Shown: positions 17,476 through 25,227, numbered from the stretch's first letter. The stretch: 64,000 nt of DNA from 66-474 sp035281745 (GCA_035281745.1 DATEDI010000004.1:1-64000), one strand, 5' to 3'. Made by a program: numbers and translations. Notes: generated by a model from the sequence alone, not told the origin.

Positions 17476-17790
17476 TCGTATTGGTGGCGACGCTCAAGCT
17501 CTCCCCTTCAAGTCCGCGAAGCGCCGGGCGTCTGGCGCGTCGTGTTTGACAAAGGCAGCCCAGCCGAGCCTGGTGACAAGCACTGAGGCTGCTGGCGTCA
17601 ACAGCATTGCTTGCGGAGACGCGTAACGGGTGGGAAGATTGTGCCAAGCAATCCGCACTTGGGGAAAGACGGCCGAATTAGGCGGCGCAAGGGGCGCAAG
17701 TCGTGAATTCGTTGGGAAATGTCCCGGCGAGTCAGGGCGCGCGGCCCGGATTAGGCGGCGGAGTTATGCTCTACTTTGAAACCGATTTGT
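17476..17790. other. Unassigned spacer before the cassette array
   Basis: I see no convincing gene here. Two direct copies of attaggcggcg lie near 17675 and 17752, about 76 bases apart, and a gttatgc motif like an integron core site lies at 17764-17770. Base composition changes from GC-rich to AT-richer toward 17770. It may hold a degraded attC or attI site. Confidence 0.4.
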
Positions 17791-17802
17791 AGTTAGCTCT
17801 CT

Positions 17803-18558
17803 ATGACAGATCAATCGTACTTGGATGCCCGATACTTTGTAGACACGAATGTCTACAACTGCCCGTTTTGTAACCGTCGCCATGTGGCGTACCACATTGC
17901 CGATGTCGCAAGCTTCGACTGGACCGACCAGAAACGGTGCACCGCATTTATTGTCCAGTGCGAGTCATGCGACAAGAAATCTATGCACCTCACTTTCAAG
18001 GACATCAAATATTTTCATGTGCGAACATCTAATGGCACACTGCAGTATAGCTTTAATATCATAAAAGATATGGACATGGGTGAGCTTTTGGACAGCTCAT
18101 TCTTTTATTCGGTACCGACTTCCTTCTTTGTTCTCGATAAACGTGTTCCGACCATACTCCGCGAATTGCTCACTGAAGCAGAGGGTTGCGTTCAGAGTAA
18201 TTTTTTAACCGGGGCATCTGCGTGCGCTCGAAAGATCGTGTATGAGCTAGGTTCCCTTAGCGGAGCGTCGGAAGACAACTACGAAGATCGCATAAAATCA
18301 TTGAAGGATCTACACCCAGAGGTAGACTCGGCTTACTTCGATACCCTGCTGACAATTCAGCAGCTCACGAGCACAAAAGTGCATGAAAACGCATATGACG
18401 GCTGGGAGTCCAAGCACCTGAGGGTCATCCTCGCCGCGCTCCGAGAAGTGCTTCACGAAATATACGTAGTCCCTGAAATCCGGGCTGATCGACGAAAGGA
18501 GATCTTGACTTTGCGTGACGCGCTCTCACCCATAGGCAAGGGACAAACACGGAGCTAA
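17803..18558 (+). CDS. Cassette gene: CxxC-containing DUF4145-like protein
   Basis: A 251 aa soluble protein. The N-terminal half has two CxxC pairs, CPFC (about 20-23) and CESC (about 53-56), a likely zinc ribbon. The helical C-terminal half (SNFLTGASACARKIVYELG, then KDLHPEVDSAYFDTLL and STKVHENAYDG) follows the DUF4145 pattern. DUF4145 proteins occur near restriction and defence genes and on mobile elements, but the activity is unknown. The gene is AT-richer than its neighbours. Its ATG is 12 bases from the cassette edge and its TAA lies inside the attC, as usual for a cassette. A defence role is only a guess. Confidence 0.72.
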   Translation: MTDQSYLDARYFVDTNVYNCPFCNRRHVAYHIADVASFDWTDQKRCTAFIVQCESCDKKSMHLTFKDIKYFHVRTSNGTLQYSFNIIKDMDMGELLDSSFFYSVPTSFFVLDKRVPTILRELLTEAEGCVQSNFLTGASACARKIVYELGSLSGASEDNYEDRIKSLKDLHPEVDSAYFDTLLTIQQLTSTKVHENAYDGWESKHLRVILAALREVLHEIYVVPEIRADRRKEILTLRDALSPIGKGQTRS

Positions 18559-18621
18559 CTATTCGGCCAACCGGGCGCAAACCCGCTACGCGGGTTGCGT
18601 CGGTTACCTCAAGCGTTGAGC
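18553..18621 (+). other. attC-like recombination site 1
   Basis: 69 bases from agctaac to gttgagc. The right core gttgagc fits the consensus GTTRRRY. Between them, gcaaacccgc-tac-gcgggttgc forms a stem with one extra A, resembling the extrahelical base that marks the attC bottom strand. Outer arms caaccg / cggtta pair as well. The stop codon of the cassette gene lies within its left core. Confidence 0.7.
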
Positions 18622-18681
18622 TGTTCGGGAGACGTAGAAGAGTAACGGAGGTTGTATCAATTTGTGTACCGGGGGAACGCA

Positions 18682-19194
18682 ATGATCTTTCTATCGGTCG
18701 CAGTAAGTATCGTTTTCCTTGTCTATCTTCTACTCCGCATTTCAAGAATGTTGGGGGGTGGTACAAGGGTCGTGCAGGTCGGGCCCGATGTTGCGCCGCC
18801 AGAGTTGCCCCACCGCAGCGATACGGAGATCAACGCACTTCTGGCAAGCATGCCGACGGCTTGGGTAACTTACGAGGGCATGACGCCGCCTCTCCAGCTC
18901 AAGGTGCGCGGCTTGAGCCACGAGCTTTACCGGCGTTTCACAAAGGCAAAGCTTGACGCATACGGCCGGGATCTTCTTAACAGCCTTCCGCCGAGTGAGG
19001 CAATAGCGATTGCAAAAAGTTTGTTGCCCGATGTAAATGCTGCTGCGTACGTTGTGGACTGGAAGGGTGCCATGTACCCCAATGGCAAAGCAGTTCCCTA
19101 TTCGCCAGACAACATGGCCACCCTCATGCGCAAAGACGAAATGCTCCGAAACTTCATAAGTGACGAGGCAGGAAAGCTTGGGCCTGCTTGGTAA
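18682..19194 (+). CDS. Cassette gene: membrane-anchored protein of unknown function
   Basis: A 170 aa protein. It opens with one membrane helix (MIFLSVAVSIVFLVYLLLRI) and continues as a soluble helical domain without a motif I recognise. PPLQLKVRGLSHELYRRFTKAKLDAYG and LLNSLPPSEAIAIAKSLLPD are the most structured parts. ATG 18682 is chosen for gggggaa 5-8 bases upstream; an in-frame TTG at 18652 follows cggagg too closely. It is the second cassette gene, ending 11 bases before attC 2. No function can be proposed. Confidence 0.65.
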   Translation: MIFLSVAVSIVFLVYLLLRISRMLGGGTRVVQVGPDVAPPELPHRSDTEINALLASMPTAWVTYEGMTPPLQLKVRGLSHELYRRFTKAKLDAYGRDLLNSLPPSEAIAIAKSLLPDVNAAAYVVDWKGAMYPNGKAVPYSPDNMATLMRKDEMLRNFISDEAGKLGPAW

Positions 19195-19205
19195 AGGTAC
19201 ACGCA

Positions 19206-19275
19206 GCCCAACTACTCATTCCAGCGGACGCTCACCCGCTACGCGGGTTCGCGCCGCTAAATTCAGGCGTTGCCG
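19206..19275 (+). other. attC-like recombination site 2
   Basis: 70 bases from gcccaac, a perfect RYYYAAC left core, to gcgttgccg. The stem arms agcggacgc and gcgccgct pair with one extra A, the expected extrahelical base. The tip is acccgc-tac-gcgggt, shared with site 1. The end ctaaattcaggcgttg closely follows known attC right ends. The last bases of the right core (gttgccg) depart from GTTRRRY. Confidence 0.75.
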
Positions 19276-19293
19276 CGAAAGACCAGGCGCGCA

Positions 19294-19650
19294 TCAGCCC
19301 AGATAGCACGGTCCGGTTTCGCGCACTTCCATGGTCGCCCACTCGGCAGCGGGACAGATCGCTGCGAGTTCCAGGGCTTCTTCGCGTGTCGCGCAATCGA
19401 CCAGAAAGAAGCCGCCGATCATTTCGCGGGTTTCGGCGAACGGGCCGTCGCGCAGGCTGCGCTTGCCGGCGCGGATTTGCAGGCGCTGACCTTCGGAGTC
19501 GTTGCGCAACGACGAATACGCGTGCAGCACGCCGCGTGATTTGAGGTCCTCGGCGTAATCCAGCATGCGCTGGTACACCGCCTTGCCCTCTTCCTCGGTG
19601 CGCTCGGCGCGCTGGCCGCGGGGTTCCGCCACGAACAACATATAAGCCAT
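19294..19650 (-). CDS. DGPF/YCII-family protein (ECF42 partner)
   Basis: A 118 aa protein of the YCII-related family, with the DGPF signature in RDGPFAETREMIGGFFLVD (about 68-86). The start MAYMLFVAEPRG at 19650 has cggagagg just upstream. It is the last gene of the three-gene ECF42 group, 12 bases after the sigma factor. DGPF proteins are the standard neighbours of ECF42 sigma factors; their activity is not known. Its stop lies 18 bases from the second attC, so the cassettes inserted or persisted right beside this operon. Confidence 0.85.
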   Translation of the reverse strand: MAYMLFVAEPRGQRAERTEEEGKAVYQRMLDYAEDLKSRGVLHAYSSLRNDSEGQRLQIRAGKRSLRDGPFAETREMIGGFFLVDCATREEALELAAICPAAEWATMEVRETGPCYLG

Positions 19651-19662
19651 GGTCCTCTCCGG

Positions 19663-20928
19663 TTATTGATCGACGCACGCCGCGGCGCGCTGGCGCAGCA
19701 GTTCCGATTCGCGGGCGTTGCCGGTGAGCGATGCGGCGCGTTCGAATTCGGCCCGCGCCTCATCTTTGCGCCCGAGTTTGAACAGCAAATCGCCGCGCAC
19801 GCTGGGCAGCAGATGGTAATCGCGCAACGCGCGTTCTTTCTGCAGGGCATCGACCAGCTGCAAGCCGGCCGCAGGGCCTTCGGCCATCGACACTGCAACC
19901 GCACGATTCAATTCGACCACGGGCGACGGCGCGACTTCCGCGAGGCGCGCATACAGCGACGCGATCCGTGACCAGTCGGTGTCTTCCGCATGCAGCGCGC
20001 GCACATGGCAGGCGGCGATCGCTGCCTGCAGCGCGTAGTTGCCGTCCGCGCCGTCGAGCTGTTGCGCGCGTTCCAGTGATGCGAGGCCGCGCCGGATCAA
20101 CAAGCGATCCCAACGCGCACGATCCTGATCCAGCAAAAGAATCGGCGTGCCGTCGGCCGCGGTGCGCGCGTGCAGGCGTGACGCCTGGATTTCCATCAAG
20201 GCGACCAGTCCGTGCACTTCCGGCTCGCGCGGCGCGAGGCCCGCCAGCACGCGGCCAAGGCGCATGGCTTCTTCGCACAACGCGGGTCGCGCCCAGTCCT
20301 CGCCCGCGGTGGCGGTGTAGCCTTCGTTGAAGATCAGGTAGACCACTTCCAGCACCGCGGCCAGTCGCGGCGCGAGGTCTTCGCCGCGCGGCACTTCGAA
20401 CGGCACCTGCTTTTCGGCAAGCGTGCGCTTGGCGCGCACGATGCGCTGCGCGACCGTGGGTTCGGGCACCAGGAACGCGCGCGCGATTTCCGGCGTGGTC
20501 AGGCCGCCCAGCATGCGCAGGGTCAGCGCGACCTGCATGTCGCGGGTGAGCACGGGATGGCAGGCGGTGAAGATCAGCCGCAGCAGATCGTCGCCGATGT
20601 CGTCATCCAGCGCGTCCGCGTGGTCGGGAGCATGCGCCATGGCGTCAGGTTGGAGTTCGTAATCGAGCGCGGCCTGCTTGTCGTCACGCATCCGGTTGTG
20701 GCGCAACTGGTCGATCGCACGGCGCTTGGCGGTAGTCATCAGCCATGCGCCCGGATTGTCGGGCACGCCATCGATGGGCCAGCGTTCCAGCGCGACGACC
20801 AGCGCTTCCTGCGCCAGATCCTCGGCCTGTCCGACGTCGCGCAACATCCGCGCCAGCCCGGCGATGAGGCGCGGCGCCTCGATCTTCCAGACCGTCTCGA
20901 TGGTGCGGTGGGCGTCGGCCGTCGTCAT
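19663..20928 (-). CDS. ECF42-type RNA polymerase sigma factor with C-terminal extension
   Basis: A 421 aa sigma factor, far longer than a normal ECF (about 190 aa). Region sigma2 is at about 1-80 (LRDVGQAEDLAQEALVVALERWP) and sigma4 at about 110-165 (LRMLGGLTTPEIARAFLVPEPTVAQRIVRAKR). The remaining 250 residues form a helical TPR-like extension, including GLVALMEIQASRLHAR and APSPVVELNRAVAVSMA. That extension is the mark of ECF42, in which it takes the place of an anti-sigma factor in control. DGPF genes lie on both sides in the same orientation. The signal sensed is unknown. Confidence 0.9.
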   Translation of the reverse strand: MTTADAHRTIETVWKIEAPRLIAGLARMLRDVGQAEDLAQEALVVALERWPIDGVPDNPGAWLMTTAKRRAIDQLRHNRMRDDKQAALDYELQPDAMAHAPDHADALDDDIGDDLLRLIFTACHPVLTRDMQVALTLRMLGGLTTPEIARAFLVPEPTVAQRIVRAKRTLAEKQVPFEVPRGEDLAPRLAAVLEVVYLIFNEGYTATAGEDWARPALCEEAMRLGRVLAGLAPREPEVHGLVALMEIQASRLHARTAADGTPILLLDQDRARWDRLLIRRGLASLERAQQLDGADGNYALQAAIAACHVRALHAEDTDWSRIASLYARLAEVAPSPVVELNRAVAVSMAEGPAAGLQLVDALQKERALRDYHLLPSVRGDLLFKLGRKDEARAEFERAASLTGNARESELLRQRAAACVDQ

Positions 20929-20984
20929 GACGGCCGATCACAGCAGCCCTTCGCGTCCGGCGCAAGCGCTCGATTTGGTGGCGT

Positions 20985-21404
20985 TCAGGCCTTCGCGATC
21001 TTCTCGCGCAGGCTGGCCTCGTGCTCGCGAATCTCGGGCGTCGCGGCGTCGCCGAAATCATCCATTTCGGCCACCGGGCGCAGCTCGATTTCCATGCCCC
21101 CGTCGAACAACGGCGCGCGCTTGATCCACTCGATGGCTTCCTCCATCGAGCGCACCTGCCACAGCCAGAAACCGGCGATCAATTCCCTGGTTTCCGCAAA
21201 CGGCCCGTCGATCACCGTGCGCCGTTTGCCCTCGAACCGCACCCGCGCGCCTTTCGAGCTGGGGTGCAGGCCCTCGCCCATCAACATCACGCCAGCCTCG
21301 ACCAGCTTTTCGTTGAACTTGCCCATCTCGGCCAACTCCTTCGCATCCGGCATGCCGCCGGCTTCCGACTCTTCGCTCGCCTTGACGATCACCAGTACGC
21401 GCAT
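20985..21404 (-). CDS. DGPF/YCII-family protein, first gene of the ECF42 group
   Basis: A 139 aa YCII/DGPF-family protein with TVIDGPFAETRELIAGFWLWQ (about 62-82) and MEIELRPVAEMDDF near the end. The start MRVLVIVKASEES at 21404 is preferred over longer open frame because of ggag 9 bases upstream and a family-typical opening. It is 56 bases before the sigma-factor gene. A candidate ECF42 promoter lies 45 bases upstream, suggesting autoregulation of the group. Confidence 0.87.
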   Translation of the reverse strand: MRVLVIVKASEESEAGGMPDAKELAEMGKFNEKLVEAGVMLMGEGLHPSSKGARVRFEGKRRTVIDGPFAETRELIAGFWLWQVRSMEEAIEWIKRAPLFDGGMEIELRPVAEMDDFGDAATPEIREHEASLREKIAKA

Positions 21405-21448
21405 GACTTGTCTCCAGTGCCCCGGCGATCCGCCGGTTTCATGTTGGC

Positions 21449-21475
21449 GACGAACCACGCCGGCCTGATTCGACA
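21449..21475 (-). promoter_or_regulatory. Candidate ECF42-type promoter
   Basis: On the minus strand TGTCGA (21475-21470) is followed after 17 bases by CGTC (21452-21449). I recall these as the -35 and -10 elements reported for ECF42 in Streptomyces (TGTCGA and CG-A/T-C). The spacing and the position, 45 bases ahead of the first gene of the group, both fit. Confidence 0.6.
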
Positions 21476-21528
21476 TTCGCACTTTTCATTGACCGGCATC
21501 AGGGCGACCATGACGCGGCAGGGTCAGC

Positions 21529-22725
21529 ATGAGAGGATTGCCGAACACTCCAGACGCCATGGCCACCATGCAAGCCACCGTGAACGCACCCGCCCCGCCG
21601 TTGCATCCGTTCCGGCCGCTGTTCTTCTGCGCGGCGCTGGCGGCGAGCCTGGGGATGCTGGCGTGGGGCGCGTTCCTGCATTACGGGTGGTTGCCCTCGG
21701 CGGCGTTGCAGAACCCGTTCTTCTGGCACGCACACGTGATGCTGTTCGGCTTCGCGAGTGCGCTGGTGGGTGGATTCCTGCTGACCGCTTCGGCCAACTG
21801 GACCGGCATCGCCACCACCACGCGGCGCGGTCTGCTGCTGCTGACGGCGACCTGGGTGGTCGCGCGCGTGCTGCTGCTGACGCCGCTGCCGTTCTGGATT
21901 GGCGCGCTGTTCGACGTCGGATATCTGTTCGGGCTGGTGTTCCTGGTCGGGCGCGTGCTGTGGCTGTCGCGCAACAGGCGCAACGCGTTCCTGATCGGCA
22001 TCCTGCTGTTCTACGCCGGGCTGGATATTGCGTTCTACGCGGGCGTACTGGCCGGCGACGCCACCGTGTCGACGCGCGCGCTGCTCGGCGTGGTCGATCT
22101 TTTGATGGTGCTGATGCTGGCGATCGGCGGACGGGTGATTCCGTTTTTCACCGGGCGCAAACTGCCGGGTCACACGGCATGGACGAACAAGTACGTGATC
22201 TACGCGGTAAACGGCGGCGGCGCGCTGGTGTTGCTGTGCGGCCTCGCCGGTGCGCCGGGATTCGCGCGCGGCGTCCTGATGCTGGTGGTGGCCGCGCTTG
22301 CGTTCATTCGTCTGGTCGGCTGGCGCGGCTGGCGCACATGGCGCGAGCCGATGCTGTGGGTGCTGCACCTGGGTTATCTGTGGCTGGCAATCGGACTTGC
22401 CGTTCGCGGCGTCGCGTTGGTTGGCATCACCGCGATGCCCGAGATCGACACCTTGCACGGCATCACCGTGGGTGCATTGGGCACACTGTCGCTGGCGATG
22501 ATGACGCGCGTGGCGCAGGGCCACAGCGGCGTACCGATCCAGTCGAACGCGGCACTCACGCTGATGTTCGGGCTGCCGACCGTGGCCGCGGCGCTGCGGC
22601 TCTGCATCAACACGCCGCGCGGCTGGCTGTGGGCTGCGCTGGCATGGTTCGTCGCCTACGCGATCTACCTGTTCGTGATCGGTCCGCTGCTGGTGCGCGG
22701 GCGCGTGCCGGCAGCCGCGCATTGA
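21529..22725 (+). CDS. NnrS family protein
   Basis: A 398 aa polytopic inner-membrane protein with about twelve helices. It shows FWHAHVMLFGFASALVGGFLLTASANWTG (about 64-92), GGRVIPFFTGRKLPG (about 201-215) and HGITVGALGTLSLAMMTRVAQGHSG near 310, all NnrS hallmarks with conserved His. NnrS is a haem- and copper-containing membrane protein linked to nitric-oxide stress and denitrification. The start is uncertain: ATG 21529 follows gcaggg by 5 bases; ATG 21559 and 21568 are alternatives. No denitrification genes are in the window. Confidence 0.88.
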   Translation: MRGLPNTPDAMATMQATVNAPAPPLHPFRPLFFCAALAASLGMLAWGAFLHYGWLPSAALQNPFFWHAHVMLFGFASALVGGFLLTASANWTGIATTTRRGLLLLTATWVVARVLLLTPLPFWIGALFDVGYLFGLVFLVGRVLWLSRNRRNAFLIGILLFYAGLDIAFYAGVLAGDATVSTRALLGVVDLLMVLMLAIGGRVIPFFTGRKLPGHTAWTNKYVIYAVNGGGALVLLCGLAGAPGFARGVLMLVVAALAFIRLVGWRGWRTWREPMLWVLHLGYLWLAIGLAVRGVALVGITAMPEIDTLHGITVGALGTLSLAMMTRVAQGHSGVPIQSNAALTLMFGLPTVAAALRLCINTPRGWLWAALAWFVAYAIYLFVIGPLLVRGRVPAAAH

Positions 22726-22801
22726 CCCGCCCCGTCGTGGGTGAGTGTCATCGTGCGGGCCTCCGACCGGTCCCGTTTCTGGGTGCCCTCGGAATGCGCC
22801 A

Positions 22802-23548
22802 ATGCAGAAACCAGGAATTTCAATAGCTTTGCGCATGTTGTTCGCGTTGCTGGCGATACCCGCCGTGGCAGCATGCGCTCCCATCTCGAACGATCGCGCT
22901 GCCGCGCACGCCGCGGTGCCTGCGCCCCGGATCGATGCGCCGCTTGCAAGCCACTCCGGCAAGGCCACCACAGTGCTGGCGGGCGGCTGCTTCTGGGGCA
23001 TGCAATGGGTGTTCGAGCACGTGCCCGGCGTGACCAACGTGACCTCCGGCTACTCGGGCGGCGTCGCCGCAACCGCCAGTTACGGACAGGTCAGCGAAGG
23101 CGATACCGGCCACGCCGAAGCGGTACGGATCGCCTACGACCCCTCGAAGGTCACCTACGGACAACTGTTGCGTGTGTATTTCTCGGTCGCGACCGATCCG
23201 ACCGAGCTGGATCGGCAAGGCCCCGACACCGGCACGCAATACCGCGGCGTGATTTTCTACGCCGACGCCGAACAGGAAAAAATCGCGAAGGACTACGTTG
23301 CGCAACTCGGTGCCTCGCACGCATTCGCGGCACCGATCGTGACGCAGATCGTGCCGTTCAAGGCGTTCTATCCCGCCGAGGACTACCACCAGGATTACGC
23401 GCGGCTGAATCCCAACGCGCTTTACATCGCCATCAATGACGCGCCCAAGGTCATTGCGCTGCAACGCGAACTGCCGGCGTTGTACAGCGCGCAGCCGGTA
23501 ATCTGGCGCGACATCAATCCAAACGTCATCGCGGTCGATCTGCGCTGA
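22802..23548 (+). CDS. msrA: Peptide-methionine (S)-S-oxide reductase, exported lipoprotein form
   Basis: A 248 aa MsrA that reduces methionine-S-sulfoxide in proteins. The catalytic Cys63 is in AGGCFWGMQWVFE, followed by VTSGYSGG and EAVRIAYDPSKVTYGQLL. The C-terminal part has AEDYHQDYARLNPN. Unlike the usual cytoplasmic enzyme it has a signal peptide ending in a lipobox-like AVAAC (about 22), so it should act in the periplasm. The start at 22802 is chosen so that this signal is at the N-terminus. It follows NnrS, and both suit oxidative or nitrosative stress. Confidence 0.9.
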   Translation: MQKPGISIALRMLFALLAIPAVAACAPISNDRAAAHAAVPAPRIDAPLASHSGKATTVLAGGCFWGMQWVFEHVPGVTNVTSGYSGGVAATASYGQVSEGDTGHAEAVRIAYDPSKVTYGQLLRVYFSVATDPTELDRQGPDTGTQYRGVIFYADAEQEKIAKDYVAQLGASHAFAAPIVTQIVPFKAFYPAEDYHQDYARLNPNALYIAINDAPKVIALQRELPALYSAQPVIWRDINPNVIAVDLR

Positions 23549-23568
23549 AACGCGATGAGGCGTCAGCG

Positions 23569-23784
23569 TCAACGATCGCAACAGGAACGTTGCCGCTGGA
23601 CGGGCGGACACGGCACGTCACCGTACGAACAGAACACGCAACAGTCACCCGGTTTCGGGCGCAGCATCGCACCGCAGCCCGCGCATTCGTGAAAAAACAC
23701 GCAGGCGTCCTCGGCCATGGATTCCACACTGCGATGTCCGCAGTGCGGGCAGGTGAGCGTGGATTGCCGGACAGGTTCGGACAT
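23569..23784 (-). CDS. GDCCVxC domain protein
   Basis: A 71 aa cysteine-rich protein. Two CxxC pairs (CPHCG at 12, CAGCG at 34) precede GDCCVFCSYGDVPCPP (about 46-61), which defines the GDCCVxC family. It is likely metal-binding, zinc or copper; function unknown. The start at 23784 gives the normal family length. It is followed upstream by the beta-propeller gene and the copper-operon remnant, a setting that fits metal handling. Confidence 0.85.
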   Translation of the reverse strand: MSEPVRQSTLTCPHCGHRSVESMAEDACVFFHECAGCGAMLRPKPGDCCVFCSYGDVPCPPVQRQRSCCDR

Positions 23785-23806
23785 GGCGGGTCCATGGTTG
23801 CATCGC

Positions 23807-24769
23807 TCAGTTGTTGCCGCGCACGGCGATCCAGAACGGCAGCTTCCCTTGCGTGTCGATCTGCCGCACGACGTCCAGCGTATGCGTGTCGATGACCGCG
23901 ATCTTGTCGGTGGCCGTGACATCCACGTACAACCAGCGGCCGTCGCGGCTGGCCCTGACGCCGTGCGGGCCTTGCCCGACTTCGATTTGCTTGACGACCT
24001 TGAACGTCGCGGGATCGATCACGTCCACCACGTGACCGGCGATGCCGCCCGTGAACACATAGCGGCCGCCGGGAATCACATCGATGCCAGCATGGCCCGG
24101 CGCGACCGGAATCACGGCAAGCTCCTTGCGCGTCTCGAGATCCACCGCGGCGACGCTGCCGGTGAGGTCGCGCACCCACAGCACCTTACCGTCGGCGGAA
24201 AGATCGAGGTTGTGCGGGCCATGGATGCCGGGCACCGCGATTTCGCCGGTCTTGGCGAGACTGCGCATGTCGAGCACGGCCACGCCCGTGCCACCCTGCA
24301 AGGTGACGTAGGCGAGTTTGCCGTCCGCGGTGAAGCGCGCGTTGTGCGGCGTCTTGCCGACGATGATCTTCTTGATCGGCTTCAGTGCCCGCATGTCGAT
24401 CACGGTGACCGAATCGGTCCCGGCACTCACGGCCAGCCCGAAATGTCCGTGCGGTCCGATCTCGACACCCTGCGGCACCGCGCCGATGGCGAGCGTGGCG
24501 AGTGTCTTGCCGGTCTTCGCGTCGACGATGAAGGCATTTTTCGTGGCCGCACTGCTGACCAGCAGTTGCTTTCCATCCGGGCTGACCGCAACGTAATGCG
24601 CGCTGTCGAGGTTGCCCCAGCGGGTACCGCTCGGCAGCGATTCGACGCTGTCCGATCCCTGCAAGGTGACGTATACCGGCGACGGGAAAAGTTGCGCGGC
24701 CGCAGCGGCGCCCCACGGCGCAACCAGACACGCTGCAATGTAAGCAACGGTCGTGAATATCTTGCGCAT
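23807..24769 (-). CDS. YVTN-type beta-propeller repeat protein, exported
   Basis: A 320 aa protein with a signal peptide (MRKIFTTVAYIAACLV...AAAA). About seven propeller blades of the YVTN/NHL kind follow, for example VAVSPDGKQLLVSS, GVEIGPHGHFGLAVSAG, ARFTADGKLAYVTLQGG and VRASRDGRWLYVDVT. Such propellers bind proteins or metal centres; no enzyme motif is seen. The start at 24769 has aaggaa 7 bases upstream. Being next to a ruined copper operon, it may have belonged to metal homeostasis, but this is inference. Confidence 0.83.
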   Translation of the reverse strand: MRKIFTTVAYIAACLVAPWGAAAAAQLFPSPVYVTLQGSDSVESLPSGTRWGNLDSAHYVAVSPDGKQLLVSSAATKNAFIVDAKTGKTLATLAIGAVPQGVEIGPHGHFGLAVSAGTDSVTVIDMRALKPIKKIIVGKTPHNARFTADGKLAYVTLQGGTGVAVLDMRSLAKTGEIAVPGIHGPHNLDLSADGKVLWVRDLTGSVAAVDLETRKELAVIPVAPGHAGIDVIPGGRYVFTGGIAGHVVDVIDPATFKVVKQIEVGQGPHGVRASRDGRWLYVDVTATDKIAVIDTHTLDVVRQIDTQGKLPFWIAVRGNN

Positions 24770-24884
24770 GCGTATTCCTTGGACTCGAATGTTCGGGATC
24801 GGATCTCCTGCAGCAGACCGATCCCGTCGCGATTGTCTTACATGCGCCGGCATGCCAGCGGGCACGTCAGCTGGCGCGATCCGT

Positions 24885-25227
24885 CAGAACCAGATCCGGA
24901 ACCCCGCGACAAATTGCAGATCATCCGCCGGTTCACCCTGCGCCCCGTCGTGCCCTCGCGCCAGCGCAACAGCGGCCCCGGCAACTGGCCGTTGACGGTG
25001 GTCGCAAGGCGGGCCGCGCCGGTGCAATCGACCGGCATCTCGACGACTTCGAGCTTGAACTCGGTGCCCGGCAGAACGCGCGGCTGGGTGCCTCCTGCCA
25101 AAGCCCGACCGGGTTTGGCGAAGGCGCCCAACAGTGCGGCCGTGCCGCCCAGCGCCAGCCCCTGCACGAAGCGGCGGCGCGAAAGCATCGGAATCGACGA
25201 TCCCGGATTGCCGTGGATGGGTTCCAT
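24885..25227 (-). pseudogene. copA/copB fusion relic (copper resistance operon)
   Basis: The N-terminal part is that of the multicopper oxidase CopA: a Tat signal (LSRRRFVQGLALGG), GTEFKLEVVEMPVD and TTVNGQLPGPLLRWREG, which in a full CopA leads into the first copper domain. Right after this, in another frame, the sequence reads DDLQFVAGFRIWF and stops, which is the C-terminus of outer-membrane CopB. The middle and end of copA and nearly all of copB (well over 2 kb) are missing, so one deletion joined them near 24935. No copper ligands (HxH) remain. Confidence 0.75.

Larger units (their letters stand above)
17791..19275 (+). mobile_element. Integron gene-cassette pair without integrase (CALIN-like)
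   Basis: Two genes in one direction, each followed at once by a 69-70 base structured site of the attC type. The core gttagct at 17791 is exactly complementary to agctaac at the start of the first attC, as expected for the two ends of one excised circle. Each start codon lies close to the left end of its cassette. Codon use is AT-richer than in the surrounding genes. No tyrosine recombinase IntI is in the window, so this is a detached array or the tail of one. Confidence 0.7.

Noticed and set aside
17764..17770. gttatgc as the attI or left core of the first cassette
   Set aside because: It departs from GTTRRRY, and gttagct at 17791 matches the first attC's left core exactly, so it is the better edge.
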